NCBI GenBank assembly: GCA_052093225.1
Contig: JBQDDG010000012.1
Coordinates: 1-64,000 of the forward strand
Direction: 5' to 3'
Source of the DNA: JB111 sp052093225
GTDB lineage: Bacteria; Actinomycetota; Actinomycetes; Actinomycetales; Actinomycetaceae
DNA: 64,000 nucleotides
Shown: positions 7,927-17,215 of the stretch, one piece after another
Layout: every line of letters begins with the position of its first letter
How positions within the stretch are numbered: the stretch's first letter is position 1
Made by a program: the position numbers and the translations under genes
The notes under the pieces: model-generated
Told to the model about the DNA's origin: nothing
Database searches by the model: none
The model's input: only the letters and a program-made list of their open reading frames with translations

Positions 7927-9006
7927 TCAGCGACCGGGGACGACGACGCCGAAGTGCTGCGAGAGGACGTCGAAGAGCACGTCGATGTTGGCGATCGTCA
8001 CGGGGCGGACGGTCACGGGAGTCCTGCCCGAGCGGTCCCGGACCTGGAGCTGGAGGCCCTCCTTGGTCTTGACGGGAGTGATCGCGGCCAAGGACCCGGC
8101 GTCCAGCTCCTTCTTCCCGAACGTCACCGTGCGCCCCGCGAGCGTCACGTCGCCGAAGTTCACGGGCGCGCCGGTCCGGGCGCTCTCCTGCACGCGTGCC
8201 TGAGCGGTGCGGTTGATCCGTGTGCGCATCGTCGCGAAGAACTCCGCGTCGTCGACCAGGAGCTGGCGCTTGGAGCCCACCCAGCCGATCTGCATGAAGG
8301 TCGAGCCCTCGAGATCGACGAAGTACTGCAGGTCGTCCCACGCGACGTCGTGGGCCCTGCTCTGCGTGACGATGCGGACGCTCGCATCGTCGGCCCGCAC
8401 CAGGGTGCTGCCCTTCGGTCGGGCCGCCCACAGGATGAGCAGGGCGAGGACGACGCCGGCTCCGGCGATGAGGAGCCCGACCCAGCTGTCTCCGGACATG
8501 CCGCCGAAGCGGACCCCCAGCGCGAGGGCCAGGGCGGCGACGGCGGCCGCGGCGAGGAAACCGAGGCCGGCGGTCGTGCCGGTCGTCGCGGAGTAGGTGG
8601 TCAGCGGTGCCTGCCGGCCGTCCAGCGTGCGGGCAAGGGCGGTGTCCTGGCGCCACCGGACGACGACGAGCACGATCATGATCGCGGCGACGACGGCCAC
8701 CGCCACACCCACCCACACCCAGGACTCGTGCGCCCGGGCGGAGGACGTCAGCTGCTCCTCGTACGTGCGGAGGTAGCTCGAGCTGGACAGTCTGCGGCGC
8801 CGCCGCCCGGAGAGCCGGCACTCGTCACCGGGAGACATCGGCTCGCCGCTGCACATGGCGACGGCCTCGGCGCCGAGGTGCCGGTACGCGAGGTACAGGC
8901 CGCCGGCGACGAAGACGCCGAGGAAGACGACGAGGGACGTCGGGACCCGGCGGAAGGCGGCCAACGGGTCGGCCGTCGCGCCCGGAGCTGTCGAGTGTGT
9001 GTTCAC
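7927..9006 (-). CDS. Membrane protein with cytoplasmic PH-like C-terminal region
   Basis: 359 aa from GTG at 9006. Membrane segments near residues 25-45, 98-118, 148-170 and 176-195, then a soluble region of about 160 aa rich in beta strands (VRIVTQSRAHDVAWDDLQYF, then FGKKELDAGSLAAIT), resembling DUF6585/PH-like domains. A TACGAT -10 box (minus strand 9018-9013) ends 6 nt before the GTG, implying a leaderless transcript. Function unknown; the family resemblance is tentative. Confidence 0.6.
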   Translation of the reverse strand: MNTHSTAPGATADPLAAFRRVPTSLVVFLGVFVAGGLYLAYRHLGAEAVAMCSGEPMSPGDECRLSGRRRRRLSSSSYLRTYEEQLTSSARAHESWVWVGVAVAVVAAIMIVLVVVRWRQDTALARTLDGRQAPLTTYSATTGTTAGLGFLAAAAVAALALALGVRFGGMSGDSWVGLLIAGAGVVLALLILWAARPKGSTLVRADDASVRIVTQSRAHDVAWDDLQYFVDLEGSTFMQIGWVGSKRQLLVDDAEFFATMRTRINRTAQARVQESARTGAPVNFGDVTLAGRTVTFGKKELDAGSLAAITPVKTKEGLQLQVRDRSGRTPVTVRPVTIANIDVLFDVLSQHFGVVVPGR

Positions 9007-9157
9007 GCGCGAATCGTAGGACCGGTGCGGCGCGGTCCTGCCGCGTCACGAGGCGGTGGACGGGTGGTCCTGTGGGAAGTGGATCACACCGGGCGGCCGG
9101 CGGGCCCGTGGGCACCCCCGGACGCGCGAGGGCGCCCCGCTGACACCTCGCGTATCT

Positions 9158-9182
9158 AAGTTGAGTGGAATAGACTCAACTT
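9158..9182 (+). promoter_or_regulatory. HAIR operator (HspR site) upstream of clpB
   Basis: Perfect 9-bp inverted repeat AAGTTGAGT-N7-ACTCAACTT, matching the HspR-associated inverted repeat consensus CTTGAGT-N7-ACTCAAG except for the outer base pair. It lies 45 nt before the clpB start. In actinobacteria HspR represses dnaK and clpB operons through such sites, so heat-shock control is expected. hspR itself is not in the window. Confidence 0.9.
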
Positions 9183-9227
9183 TGCGTTCGTTCCACCAGC
9201 AGGACCGAACTCACCGATTGGGGACCG

Positions 9228-11852
9228 ATGGACACGAAGCTCACCACCCGCTCGCAGGAGGCCGTCGCCTCCGCCCTCCAGCACGCCACGACCTCCGGCA
9301 ACCCGCAGATCGAACCCAGCCACCTGCTCAAGGCGCTCCTCGACCAGGGCGAGGGCATCGCCGTCGCCCTGCTCGACGCCGTCGGGGCCGACCGTACCGA
9401 CCTCGCCCGCCGCACCGACGTGGCGATCGCCGCGCTGCCCGGCGTCTCCGGCGGCTCCGTCGCGCAGCCCCAGACCTCCCGCGCCTTCCTCACGGCGGTC
9501 AGCGGCGCCACCGACGAGGCGCGGGCGCTCGGGGACGAGTACGTCTCCACCGAGCACCTCCTCCTCGGGCTCGCGGGCGCGCCCGGGACCGACGAGATCC
9601 TGCGCCACGCCGGCGCCACCCCGGACGCCCTGCGCGCCGCCGTCCCCGCCGTGCGCGGGAACCGCCCGGTGACGAGCCCGGACCCCGAGAACACCTTCGA
9701 CGCCCTGGAGAAGTACGGCAGCGACCTCACCGCCGCCGCCCGCGAGGGCAAGCTCGATCCGGTGGTCGGCCGCGACGCCGAGATCCGCCGCGTCGTCCAG
9801 GTCCTCTCGCGGCGCACGAAGAACAACCCCGTCCTCATCGGCGAGCCCGGCGTCGGCAAGACGGCCGTCGTCGAGGGGCTCGCCCAGCGCATCGTCGACG
9901 GCGACGTGCCGGAGTCCCTGCGCGGCAAGACCCTCGTCGCGCTGGACATGGCCGGCATGGTCGCGGGAGCGAAGTACCGCGGCGAGTTCGAGGAGCGCCT
10001 GAAGGCGGTGCTCCAGGAGATCGCGGACTCCGACGGCCAGGTCGTCACGTTCATCGACGAGCTGCACACGGTGGTCGGCGCGGGCGCCGGCGGCGACTCC
10101 TCGATGGACGCCGCGAACATGCTCAAGCCCATGCTCGCTCGCGGCGAGCTCCGACTCGTCGGCGCCACCACCCTCGACGAGTACCGCGAGCACATCGAGA
10201 AGGACCCCGCGCTCGAGCGGCGCTTCCAGCAGGTCTTCGTCGGGGAGCCCACGGTCGAGGACACGGTGACGATCCTTCGCGGCATCGCCCCCAAGTACGA
10301 GGCGCACCACCAGGTGACGATCTCCGACGGCGCGCTCGTCGCGGCCGCCGGCCTCTCCGACCGCTACATCACGGGGCGCCGGCTCCCGGACAAGGCCATC
10401 GACCTCGTCGACGAGGCCGCGTCCCGCCTGCGCATGGAGCTCGACTCCTCCCCGGAGGAGGTCGACGTGCTGCGCCGCCAGGTGGACCGGCTCGGCATGG
10501 AGGAGGCCTACCTCGCCGAGAACCTCGACGACGGCGACGCCGCCACCGCGGAACGGCTCGAGGCCCTGCGGGCCGAGCTCGCGGACCGCAAGGAGGAGCT
10601 CGACGGCCTCACCGCCAGGTGGGAGAGCGAGAAGGCCGGCCACAACCGGGTCGGTGACCTGCGTGCACGCCTGGACGAGCTCACCACCAAGGCGGAGCTC
10701 GCCGAGCGCGAGTCCCGCTACGAGGACGCCGGCCGGCTGCGCTACGGCGAGATCCCGGCGCTCCAGCAGGAGCTCGACGCCGCCGTCGCCAGCGAGGAGG
10801 CGGAGGTGACCGACGACGGGAGCGCGGGCTCCCCGATGATCGCGGACAAGGTCTCCGCCGAGGAGATCGCCGAGGTCGTGGGCGCGTGGACCGGCATCCC
10901 GGTCGGCCGCCTGCTCCAGGGCGAGTCGGAGAAGCTGCTGGACATGGAGGACGAGATCGGGCGCCGGCTCATCGGCCAGTCCGACGCCGTCCGGGCCGTC
11001 TCCGACGCCGTGCGGCGCTCGCGGGCGGGTATCGCGGACCCCGACCGCCCGACGGGGTCGTTCCTCTTCCTCGGGCCCACCGGGGTTGGCAAGACGGAGC
11101 TCGCGAAGTCGCTCGCCGACTTCCTCTTCGACGACGAGCGGGCCATGGTCCGCATCGACATGTCCGAGTACTCGGAGAAGCACTCCGTGTCCCGCCTGGT
11201 CGGGGCGCCGCCCGGGTACGTCGGGTACGAGGAGGGCGGTCAGCTCACCGAGGCCGTGCGGCGCAGGCCGTACACGGTGGTGCTGCTCGACGAGGTGGAG
11301 AAGGCCCACCCGGAGGTGTTCGACATCCTCCTGCAGGTCCTCGACGACGGTCGGCTCACCGACGGTCAGGGCCGCACGGTCGACTTCCGCAATGTCATCC
11401 TCGTGCTCACGTCCAACCTCGGCTCGCAGTTCCTCGTGGACCAGTCGGTGCCGGAGACCACGCGGCACGAACAGGTGATGGAGGTCGTGCGGGCCTCGTT
11501 CAAGCCGGAGTTCCTCAACCGGCTCGACGACGTCGTCATGTTCGACGCGCTCGGCATCGACGAGCTCGGCCGGATCGTCGACCTGCAGATCGCCCGGTTC
11601 GCCGAGCGCCTCGTGCCGCGCCGCATCACCCTCGAGGTCACGGACGCCGCCCGCGAGTGGCTGGCGTTCGAGGGCTTCGACCCCGCGTACGGCGCGCGTC
11701 CGCTGCGCAGGCTCGTCCAGCGCGAGATCGGCGACCGGCTCGCCCGGCTGCTCCTCGGTGGGGACGCCGCGGACGGGACCCACGTCGTCGTCGACCGCGC
11801 CGAGGGCGCGGGCGAGCTCGTGGTGACGACGTCGGAGCTCCCCTCCGCGTAG
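9228..11852 (+). CDS. clpB: ATP-dependent disaggregase ClpB
   Basis: 874 aa, full length for ClpB. Clp N-terminal repeat domain (residues 1-150), first AAA+ module with Walker A GEPGVGKT (about 205) and FIDELHTVVGAG, coiled-coil middle domain (about 410-530), second AAA+ module with GPTGVGKTELAK (about 616) and a D2-small C-terminal domain. It cooperates with DnaK to dissolve protein aggregates in the cytoplasm. The start at 9228 follows GGGGA by 3-4 nt. Monocistronic, controlled by the HAIR element and ended by the palindrome at 11870. Confidence 0.97.
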   Translation: MDTKLTTRSQEAVASALQHATTSGNPQIEPSHLLKALLDQGEGIAVALLDAVGADRTDLARRTDVAIAALPGVSGGSVAQPQTSRAFLTAVSGATDEARALGDEYVSTEHLLLGLAGAPGTDEILRHAGATPDALRAAVPAVRGNRPVTSPDPENTFDALEKYGSDLTAAAREGKLDPVVGRDAEIRRVVQVLSRRTKNNPVLIGEPGVGKTAVVEGLAQRIVDGDVPESLRGKTLVALDMAGMVAGAKYRGEFEERLKAVLQEIADSDGQVVTFIDELHTVVGAGAGGDSSMDAANMLKPMLARGELRLVGATTLDEYREHIEKDPALERRFQQVFVGEPTVEDTVTILRGIAPKYEAHHQVTISDGALVAAAGLSDRYITGRRLPDKAIDLVDEAASRLRMELDSSPEEVDVLRRQVDRLGMEEAYLAENLDDGDAATAERLEALRAELADRKEELDGLTARWESEKAGHNRVGDLRARLDELTTKAELAERESRYEDAGRLRYGEIPALQQELDAAVASEEAEVTDDGSAGSPMIADKVSAEEIAEVVGAWTGIPVGRLLQGESEKLLDMEDEIGRRLIGQSDAVRAVSDAVRRSRAGIADPDRPTGSFLFLGPTGVGKTELAKSLADFLFDDERAMVRIDMSEYSEKHSVSRLVGAPPGYVGYEEGGQLTEAVRRRPYTVVLLDEVEKAHPEVFDILLQVLDDGRLTDGQGRTVDFRNVILVLTSNLGSQFLVDQSVPETTRHEQVMEVVRASFKPEFLNRLDDVVMFDALGIDELGRIVDLQIARFAERLVPRRITLEVTDAAREWLAFEGFDPAYGARPLRRLVQREIGDRLARLLLGGDAADGTHVVVDRAEGAGELVVTTSELPSA

Positions 11853-11869
11853 TCGCCCCCCCACGTCGT

Positions 11870-11925
11870 CGAGAGTGCGGTGGGGGCCCCACCGCACTCT
11901 CGGTGAGCCCCCACCGCAATCTCGA
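11870..11925. terminator. CGAG...CTCG palindrome (33 nt) plus an extra half-copy, between convergent genes
   Basis: Arms 11870-11885 and 11887-11902 are perfectly complementary over 16 bp (CGAGAGTGCGGTGGGG and its complement). A third half-copy, ACCGCAATCTCGA, follows at 11913-11925. It lies between convergent clpB and the VWA gene and probably terminates both. The same GAGAGTGCGGT word recurs at 36371-36602 and 37855-37920. Confidence 0.7.
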
Positions 11926-11939
11926 CGGGAAGGGGGGAC

Positions 11940-13943
11940 TCAGAGGTCCCAGGGGGTGACGTCGGGGCCCTGGGTGCGCGCGTGCATGTACTCGCCGACG
12001 ACGGCGGCACCCAGGTCGTCGAGGTCCGGCGCGACGACCCGGCCACCGGCCCGGTTCGCCATCGCCGCGAGGAACCGCGCGAGCCCGGGGTCGTCGCCGA
12101 GCCGGAAGAACGTGGTCTCGGCGCCCAGGCGCACGACGCGGTCGAGCTCGGCGACGGTGAGGCGCAGCGTCTGCGGAGCCGGCGGGTAGTCGAACCACGC
12201 CTCGCCGCCTGGCTCGAGGTGCGCGGTCGGTTCGCCGTCGGTGACGACGAGGAGGACCGGCTGCATCGTGGGGTGCTGCCGGAAGAACCTCGTCGCCAGC
12301 ATGAGCGCGTGGTGCAGGTTGGTGCCCTGCTCGCGGAAGGCGGGCAGGGCGGTGAGCTCGTCGACGTCGACCCGCCCCGCATGACGCCCGAACTGCACGA
12401 GCTGCAGCTGGTCGCCGCGGAAACGGGTCGACAGCAGCTGGTGCAGGGCGAGCGCGGTGCGCTTCATCGGCAGCCACCGGCCCTCGGCCGCCATGGAGAA
12501 CGAGGTGTCGACGAGCAGGGCGACCGCCGCCTGCGTGCGCGCCTCGGTCTCGGCGATCTCGATGTCCTCGACCTCGAGTCGCAGACCGCGCGCCGTGTCC
12601 CTGCCCGCGCTCGCCGTCCGCAGGGTCGCGTTCGTCAGCGAGCGGGTGACGTCCCACGGCTCGGTGTCCCCGAAGGCCCACGGCCGGCTCGATCCCGTCA
12701 GGTCGCCGGAGGCACCCGCCCGGCGCGTGTCACGGGCGCCGCTGCGTCCGGAGAGCCGTCCCGCGGCGTCCTTGAGCAGCGAGCGCCCGAGCCGGCGGAT
12801 GGCGCGCGGGGAGAGCCGCAGGTCGCCGTCGGCGCCGCGGCGCAGGTAGCCGGAGTCCCGCATCGCGCGCTCCAGCTCGGCGAGGGTGCGGGCCGAGACG
12901 GCGGCGTCGTCGCCCAGGTGGCGGCCGAGGGAGTCGACGTCGAGGTCGGACAGGGGCGAGCCCTGCGAGGCCAACTCGAGCTGCTCGGCGAGCCGGTCGA
13001 GGTCGGCGAGCTCCTGCAGCGCCCCGGTGCCGTCGCCCAGGCCGAGCCCCTCCTCGCCGTCGAACTGCTCCGACCCCGTCCAGTTCTCGCCGGGCCGGAG
13101 CTGCTGGAGTCCGGCGTCGATCCGGGCGAGCTGTGCCATGAGCTCGGGGGAGCCGAAGGCCTGCTGGGAGAGCTGCATGAGCTCCTCCCGCTGCTCGGGC
13201 GTCATCGAGTTGAGCATCCGCCGGGCCGCCGCGGAGCGCTTGGCGAGGATGTCGACGAGCTCGTCGACGTCGCGCGGGTCCTCGGGGAACTGGTCGCCGT
13301 GCTTCGCCATGAACTCGTCGAAGTCGGCCGCCGTGTCCTCCCCGCGCGCGTGCTTCTCGAGGAGGTCGCCCAGGTCGGACAGCATCTCGCCGATCGCCGC
13401 GCGGTCCTCGTCGGTGGCGCCCTCGAGGGCCCGTTTCATGCCGGCGAACCGCTGCTCGAGCACCTCGCGCCCGAGCAGGTCCTTGATCTGCTCGTACGTC
13501 TGCCGCGCCTCGCCGGAGGCCCAGTCGTAGCCGGCGAGCTCGCTCACGGCGGCCGCCGTCGACGCGGGCAGGTTCTGAAGGAGCATCTCGCGGAACGTGC
13601 GGTCCGTGTCGTCCATCTCGATGTCCCGCGCGAGCTGCCCGCGCTCGGACAGGAGCGCCCGGTCGAGGAGCTGCCTGACCTCCTGCAGCGTGCCATCGAG
13701 ACGGTGCCGCCCGAGGAGGTCGCGGCGGCGCTGCTGGACGCGCCCGGCGAGCTCGTCGAGGCCCTGCTGGTTCCGGCTCCCGCGCCGCAGAAGCTCGCGC
13801 ATCGCCTGCTCGGGGCTGTACCCGTACATCACGTCCTCGGCGACGGCGTCGAGCGCCTCACCGAGGTCGACCGGCGGTGCGAGGGGGTCGGGACCGCCCC
13901 GGTAGCGGCCGTACCTGGCGGGCCGCGGGTCGCGCGGGCTCAC
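11940..13943 (-). CDS. VWA domain protein (CoxE/MoxR-partner type)
   Basis: 667 aa. The long N-terminal region is helical and Leu/Glu/Arg-rich; the C-terminal 200 residues form a von Willebrand A domain with the metal-site motif DTSFSM (about residue 470), a later TNLHHAL threonine and VVTDGEPT. It sits 51 nt downstream of a MoxR-like AAA+ ATPase on the same strand, the arrangement of MoxR/VWA chaperone or chelatase-like pairs that insert metals or remodel complexes. The client is not evident from the neighbours. Confidence 0.85.
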   Translation of the reverse strand: MSPRDPRPARYGRYRGGPDPLAPPVDLGEALDAVAEDVMYGYSPEQAMRELLRRGSRNQQGLDELAGRVQQRRRDLLGRHRLDGTLQEVRQLLDRALLSERGQLARDIEMDDTDRTFREMLLQNLPASTAAAVSELAGYDWASGEARQTYEQIKDLLGREVLEQRFAGMKRALEGATDEDRAAIGEMLSDLGDLLEKHARGEDTAADFDEFMAKHGDQFPEDPRDVDELVDILAKRSAAARRMLNSMTPEQREELMQLSQQAFGSPELMAQLARIDAGLQQLRPGENWTGSEQFDGEEGLGLGDGTGALQELADLDRLAEQLELASQGSPLSDLDVDSLGRHLGDDAAVSARTLAELERAMRDSGYLRRGADGDLRLSPRAIRRLGRSLLKDAAGRLSGRSGARDTRRAGASGDLTGSSRPWAFGDTEPWDVTRSLTNATLRTASAGRDTARGLRLEVEDIEIAETEARTQAAVALLVDTSFSMAAEGRWLPMKRTALALHQLLSTRFRGDQLQLVQFGRHAGRVDVDELTALPAFREQGTNLHHALMLATRFFRQHPTMQPVLLVVTDGEPTAHLEPGGEAWFDYPPAPQTLRLTVAELDRVVRLGAETTFFRLGDDPGLARFLAAMANRAGGRVVAPDLDDLGAAVVGEYMHARTQGPDVTPWDL

Positions 13944-13994
13944 GCCGGCCGCCCGGGCGTGCGCGGTGGGTTCCCGGTCATGTGCTCACCCTCG

Positions 13995-15410
13995 TCATCC
14001 GTAGACGGTCTCGCCGTCGCCGGTCTCCTTGGAGATCCGGCGGGCGAGGAAGAGGCCCTCGAGCGCGAGCTCGACGGCGGCCGCCCGGGCCCCGTCGTCC
14101 GTCGCGCCGAGCCGCTCGGCGATCTGGTCGTAGACGCCGGGCTCGGGCTGTTCGTCCTCCGCTCCCCGCCCGACGACGGGAAGGGCGGCGAGCAGCTCGG
14201 CCGCGGTGACGCGCTCACCGGTGGTGACGACGTCGTCGGCCGCCTCGATAGCGGCGACGAGCGGGCCCAGGTCGACGCCCGCGAGGTGCGCGCGGACGGT
14301 CGCGGCGGTGGCGGTGCGCAGGAGGTGCTCGAGGATCTCGTCCTCGCGTCCCTCCTCGCCGACCTCGAACTCGACCTTGCCGCCGAGCACGTCCACGGCG
14401 GTGCGCACGTCGACGACCCGGGCCACCGCACGGTCCTCGTTGCGGACCGTGGCGCGGTGCAGCGCGGCGGCGGCCACCGTCTCCGCGCCGGCGATGGCGA
14501 ACCGCGCCGAGACGCCGGCGGACTGGTTGACGGCCGAGGACTCGCGCAGGCTGCGGGCGAACCGGGCGAGGATCTCGAGCACGAACGGCGGCACCTCGGC
14601 GGCCAGGTGGGCCTCCTGGGCGATGACCGCGACCTCGTCGTCGAGCTCGATCGGGTAGTGCGTGCGGATCTCCGCGCCGAACCGGTCCTTGAGCGGGGTG
14701 ATGATCCGGCCGCGGTTCGTGTAGTCCTCGGGGTTCGCGGTGGCGACGACGAGGACGTCCAGGGGGAGGCGCACCACGTAGCCGCGGATCTGGACGTCGC
14801 GCTCCTCCATCACGTTGAGTAGTGAGACCTGGATGCGTTCGGCCAGGTCGGGGAGCTCGTTGATCGCGACGATGCCACGGTGCGAGCGCGGGACCAGCCC
14901 GTAGTGGATGGTCTCCGGGTCGCCGAGCCGCCGGCCCTCCGCCACGCGCATCGGGTCGACGTCACCGATGAGGTCGGCGACGGAGGTGTCGGGGGTGGCG
15001 AGCTTCTCGACGTAGCGCTCGTCGCGGTGGCGCCAGACGACGGGCAGGTCGTCGCCGAGCTCTGCGGCGCGGGCGCGCGACTCGGCCGTGATGGGTTCGA
15101 AGGGGTGCTCGCCCAGCTCGGACCCCTCGATGACGGGGGACCACTCGTCGAGCAGGCCGGCGAGCGTGCGCAGCAGGCGCGTCTTGCCCTGCCCGCGCTC
15201 GCCGAGCAGCACGATGTCGTGCCCCGCGATGAGGGCGCGCTCGACCTGGGGCAGGACGGTCCGGGAGAAGCCGTGCAGCCCGGGCCAGGGGTTCTCGCCG
15301 GCGGCGAGGGCCGCGAGCAGGTTGTCGCGGATCTCGGTGCGCAGGATGGTGAAGGTGTGGCCGGAGGAGCGGAGCTCCCCGACCGTGCTGATGTCCGGGG
15401 CGTTGCTCAC
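13995..15410 (-). CDS. MoxR/magnesium-chelatase-like AAA+ ATPase
   Basis: 471 aa from GTG 15410. Walker A GERGQGKT (residues 70-77), IVAINELPDL as a Walker B variant, VVATANPEDY (sensor 1) and the ERDVQIRGYVVRLP hairpin insert typical of the chelatase ChlI/BchI clade. It pairs with the VWA protein downstream. A TAGGTT -10 box (minus strand 15422-15417) ends 6 nt before the GTG, so the mRNA is probably leaderless. The conventional DE of Walker B is NE here; the effect is unknown. Confidence 0.88.
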   Translation of the reverse strand: MSNAPDISTVGELRSSGHTFTILRTEIRDNLLAALAAGENPWPGLHGFSRTVLPQVERALIAGHDIVLLGERGQGKTRLLRTLAGLLDEWSPVIEGSELGEHPFEPITAESRARAAELGDDLPVVWRHRDERYVEKLATPDTSVADLIGDVDPMRVAEGRRLGDPETIHYGLVPRSHRGIVAINELPDLAERIQVSLLNVMEERDVQIRGYVVRLPLDVLVVATANPEDYTNRGRIITPLKDRFGAEIRTHYPIELDDEVAVIAQEAHLAAEVPPFVLEILARFARSLRESSAVNQSAGVSARFAIAGAETVAAAALHRATVRNEDRAVARVVDVRTAVDVLGGKVEFEVGEEGREDEILEHLLRTATAATVRAHLAGVDLGPLVAAIEAADDVVTTGERVTAAELLAALPVVGRGAEDEQPEPGVYDQIAERLGATDDGARAAAVELALEGLFLARRISKETGDGETVYG

Positions 15411-15568
15411 GGGTCCAACCTACGTCGTGGATCGTCACCCGGGCAGGGGCGCAGGGTGCTCGGGCGACGGCGAGCACGGCGGTGGCTGGTGGGCGCGTCG
15501 GCGGGCGGGCGGTGGTTGGTGGGCACATGCCTCCGCACACCCGCGCCGCACGGCCTACGCTGGCGGCG

Positions 15569-16213
15569 ATGACCGAGGACAGGCCGCCCGCGCCCACGCT
15601 GGTCCTGCTCGTGCGGCACGGCACGACGCCGACGACCGGGCAGGTGATGCCCGGTCGCGCCCCCGGCCTCCACCTGTCCGACCAGGGCCGCACGCAGGCC
15701 GAGCGCGCCGGCGAGCGGGTCGCCGCGGCCGCCCCGGCGGCGATCTACTCCTCGCCGCTCGAGCGTGCGCGGGAGACCGCGGAGCCGCTCGCCCGGCGCA
15801 CGGGGCTCGAAGTCCACGAGGAGCCGGGACTGCTCGAGTCCGACGTCGGCGAGTGGACCGGCGAGAGGCTCGCCGACCTCGCACGGCTGCCCGAGTGGCG
15901 CACGGTCCAGGAGCACCCGGCCGAGTTCCGGTTCCCCGGCGGGGAGAGCCTCGTCGAGATGCGGGAGCGCATGGCCGCCACGCTCGAGCGGCTGCGCGCG
16001 GCGCACGTCGGCGGGACGGTCGTCTGCTTCTCGCACGCCGACCCGATCAAGGCGGCGCTCTCGCACGCGTTCGACCTCTCGCTCGACCGCTTCCAGCGGC
16101 TCACCGTCGCCCCCGGCTCGGTCTCCGCGATCGCCTACCCGGCGGCCGGCGACCCGGTGGTGCTCACCGTGAGCTCGACGCACGAGTCGCTCGCCGGCCT
16201 GCGGGCGTCCTGA
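15569..16213 (+). CDS. Histidine phosphatase superfamily protein (MSMEG_4193 type)
   Basis: 214 aa from ATG 15569, chosen over upstream codons because a TACGCT -10 box (15556-15561) ends 7 nt before it. Catalytic R16-H17-G18 (VRHGTTP), SSPLERARETAEPLA, GEWTG and FSHADPIKA are the phosphoglycerate-mutase-like catalytic elements. Followed 10 nt later by the SCO1664-type gene; in mycothiol-producing actinobacteria these two normally flank a DUF3090 gene, absent here. Substrate unknown. Confidence 0.88.
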   Translation: MTEDRPPAPTLVLLVRHGTTPTTGQVMPGRAPGLHLSDQGRTQAERAGERVAAAAPAAIYSSPLERARETAEPLARRTGLEVHEEPGLLESDVGEWTGERLADLARLPEWRTVQEHPAEFRFPGGESLVEMRERMAATLERLRAAHVGGTVVCFSHADPIKAALSHAFDLSLDRFQRLTVAPGSVSAIAYPAAGDPVVLTVSSTHESLAGLRAS

Positions 16214-16223
16214 GGGAGCCGGG

Positions 16224-17057
16224 ATGGAGGCCGAGCGGGCACCCGATGTCGACGACGTCGTCGAGGGCGTGACGGCTGCCGCGGCCGGACGGGGCGGGGC
16301 AGCGTCCGACGAGGAGGCGAGCCCCGACGGGGGCGCGAGGACCGACGTCGAAGCCGGTGCCAGGGCCGACGCCGAGCTGCTCCTCGGCGGCGAGATCACC
16401 GTGCTCGGCCAGCTGCGCGACTCGAGCAACGAGACGTTCCTCGTGGAGCTCGCCGGGGTGGGGGAGGAGCCCGCCTGGGCCATCTACAAGCCCGAGCTCG
16501 GCGAGGCGCCGCTGCGCGACTTCCCCCCGGGCCTGTACCGGCGGGAGCGCGCGGCCTACCTGCTGAGCGAGTCCCTCGGCTGGCACCTCGTGCCGACCAC
16601 GGTGATCCGCGAGGACGGTCCGTTCGGCGTCGGCTCGTTGCAGCGGTTCGTCGAGCACGACCGCGCCGCCCACTACTTCACCCTCGTCGACGACGCGGCG
16701 ACGCACGACGACCTGCGGCGGATCGCGGTGTTCGACGCCGTCACCAACAACACCGACCGCAAGTCCGGGCACGTGCTGCAGGGGACCGACGGCCGCATCT
16801 GGGGCATCGACCACGGGCTGTGCTTCTCGGCGGCGCCGAAGCTGCGCACCGTCGTCTGGGACTTCTCGGGCGAACAGGTCCCGGACGACCTGGTCTCCGA
16901 CCTGCGCGAGATCTTGCACGCGGTGCCCGAGGGCGTTGCCGACCTACTCACCGAGCGAGAGGTCGTCGCGCTGCGCGCACGGACGATGCGGCTCGTCCTC
17001 TCGGGGCGCCTGCCCGAGGACCTCACCGGCATGGCCTTCCCCTGGCCGCTGGTCTGA
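16224..17057 (+). CDS. SCO1664-family protein, PI3/4-kinase-like fold
   Basis: 277 aa. Residues 1-50 are a low-complexity Ala/Asp/Gly stretch; the conserved part begins near LLLGGEITVLGQLR. WAIYKPELGE, NNTDRKSGHVL and IDHGLCF recall the lysine, catalytic loop and metal-binding DxG of phosphatidylinositol-kinase-like enzymes. The family (TIGR03843 type) is linked by genome context to mycothiol biosynthesis, but its reaction is not established. The start is uncertain because the N-terminal tail carries no homology; GGGAG precedes the chosen ATG. Confidence 0.82.
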   Translation: MEAERAPDVDDVVEGVTAAAAGRGGAASDEEASPDGGARTDVEAGARADAELLLGGEITVLGQLRDSSNETFLVELAGVGEEPAWAIYKPELGEAPLRDFPPGLYRRERAAYLLSESLGWHLVPTTVIREDGPFGVGSLQRFVEHDRAAHYFTLVDDAATHDDLRRIAVFDAVTNNTDRKSGHVLQGTDGRIWGIDHGLCFSAAPKLRTVVWDFSGEQVPDDLVSDLREILHAVPEGVADLLTEREVVALRARTMRLVLSGRLPEDLTGMAFPWPLV

Positions 17058-17215
17058 ACCCTGGTCCGCGGTCTGAGCGTGGGCCCGACCGTCGTCGGTG
17101 CGCCGGCCCGTCCGCTGTCGGTGCGACGGTCGCTCGCGGCCGCCGGTCCGTGCCCGAGAATCGCGGTGGGCCGGACCCCGTGCCGCTGGTACAACGGTGG
17201 ACCGAGGAGGTCGCG

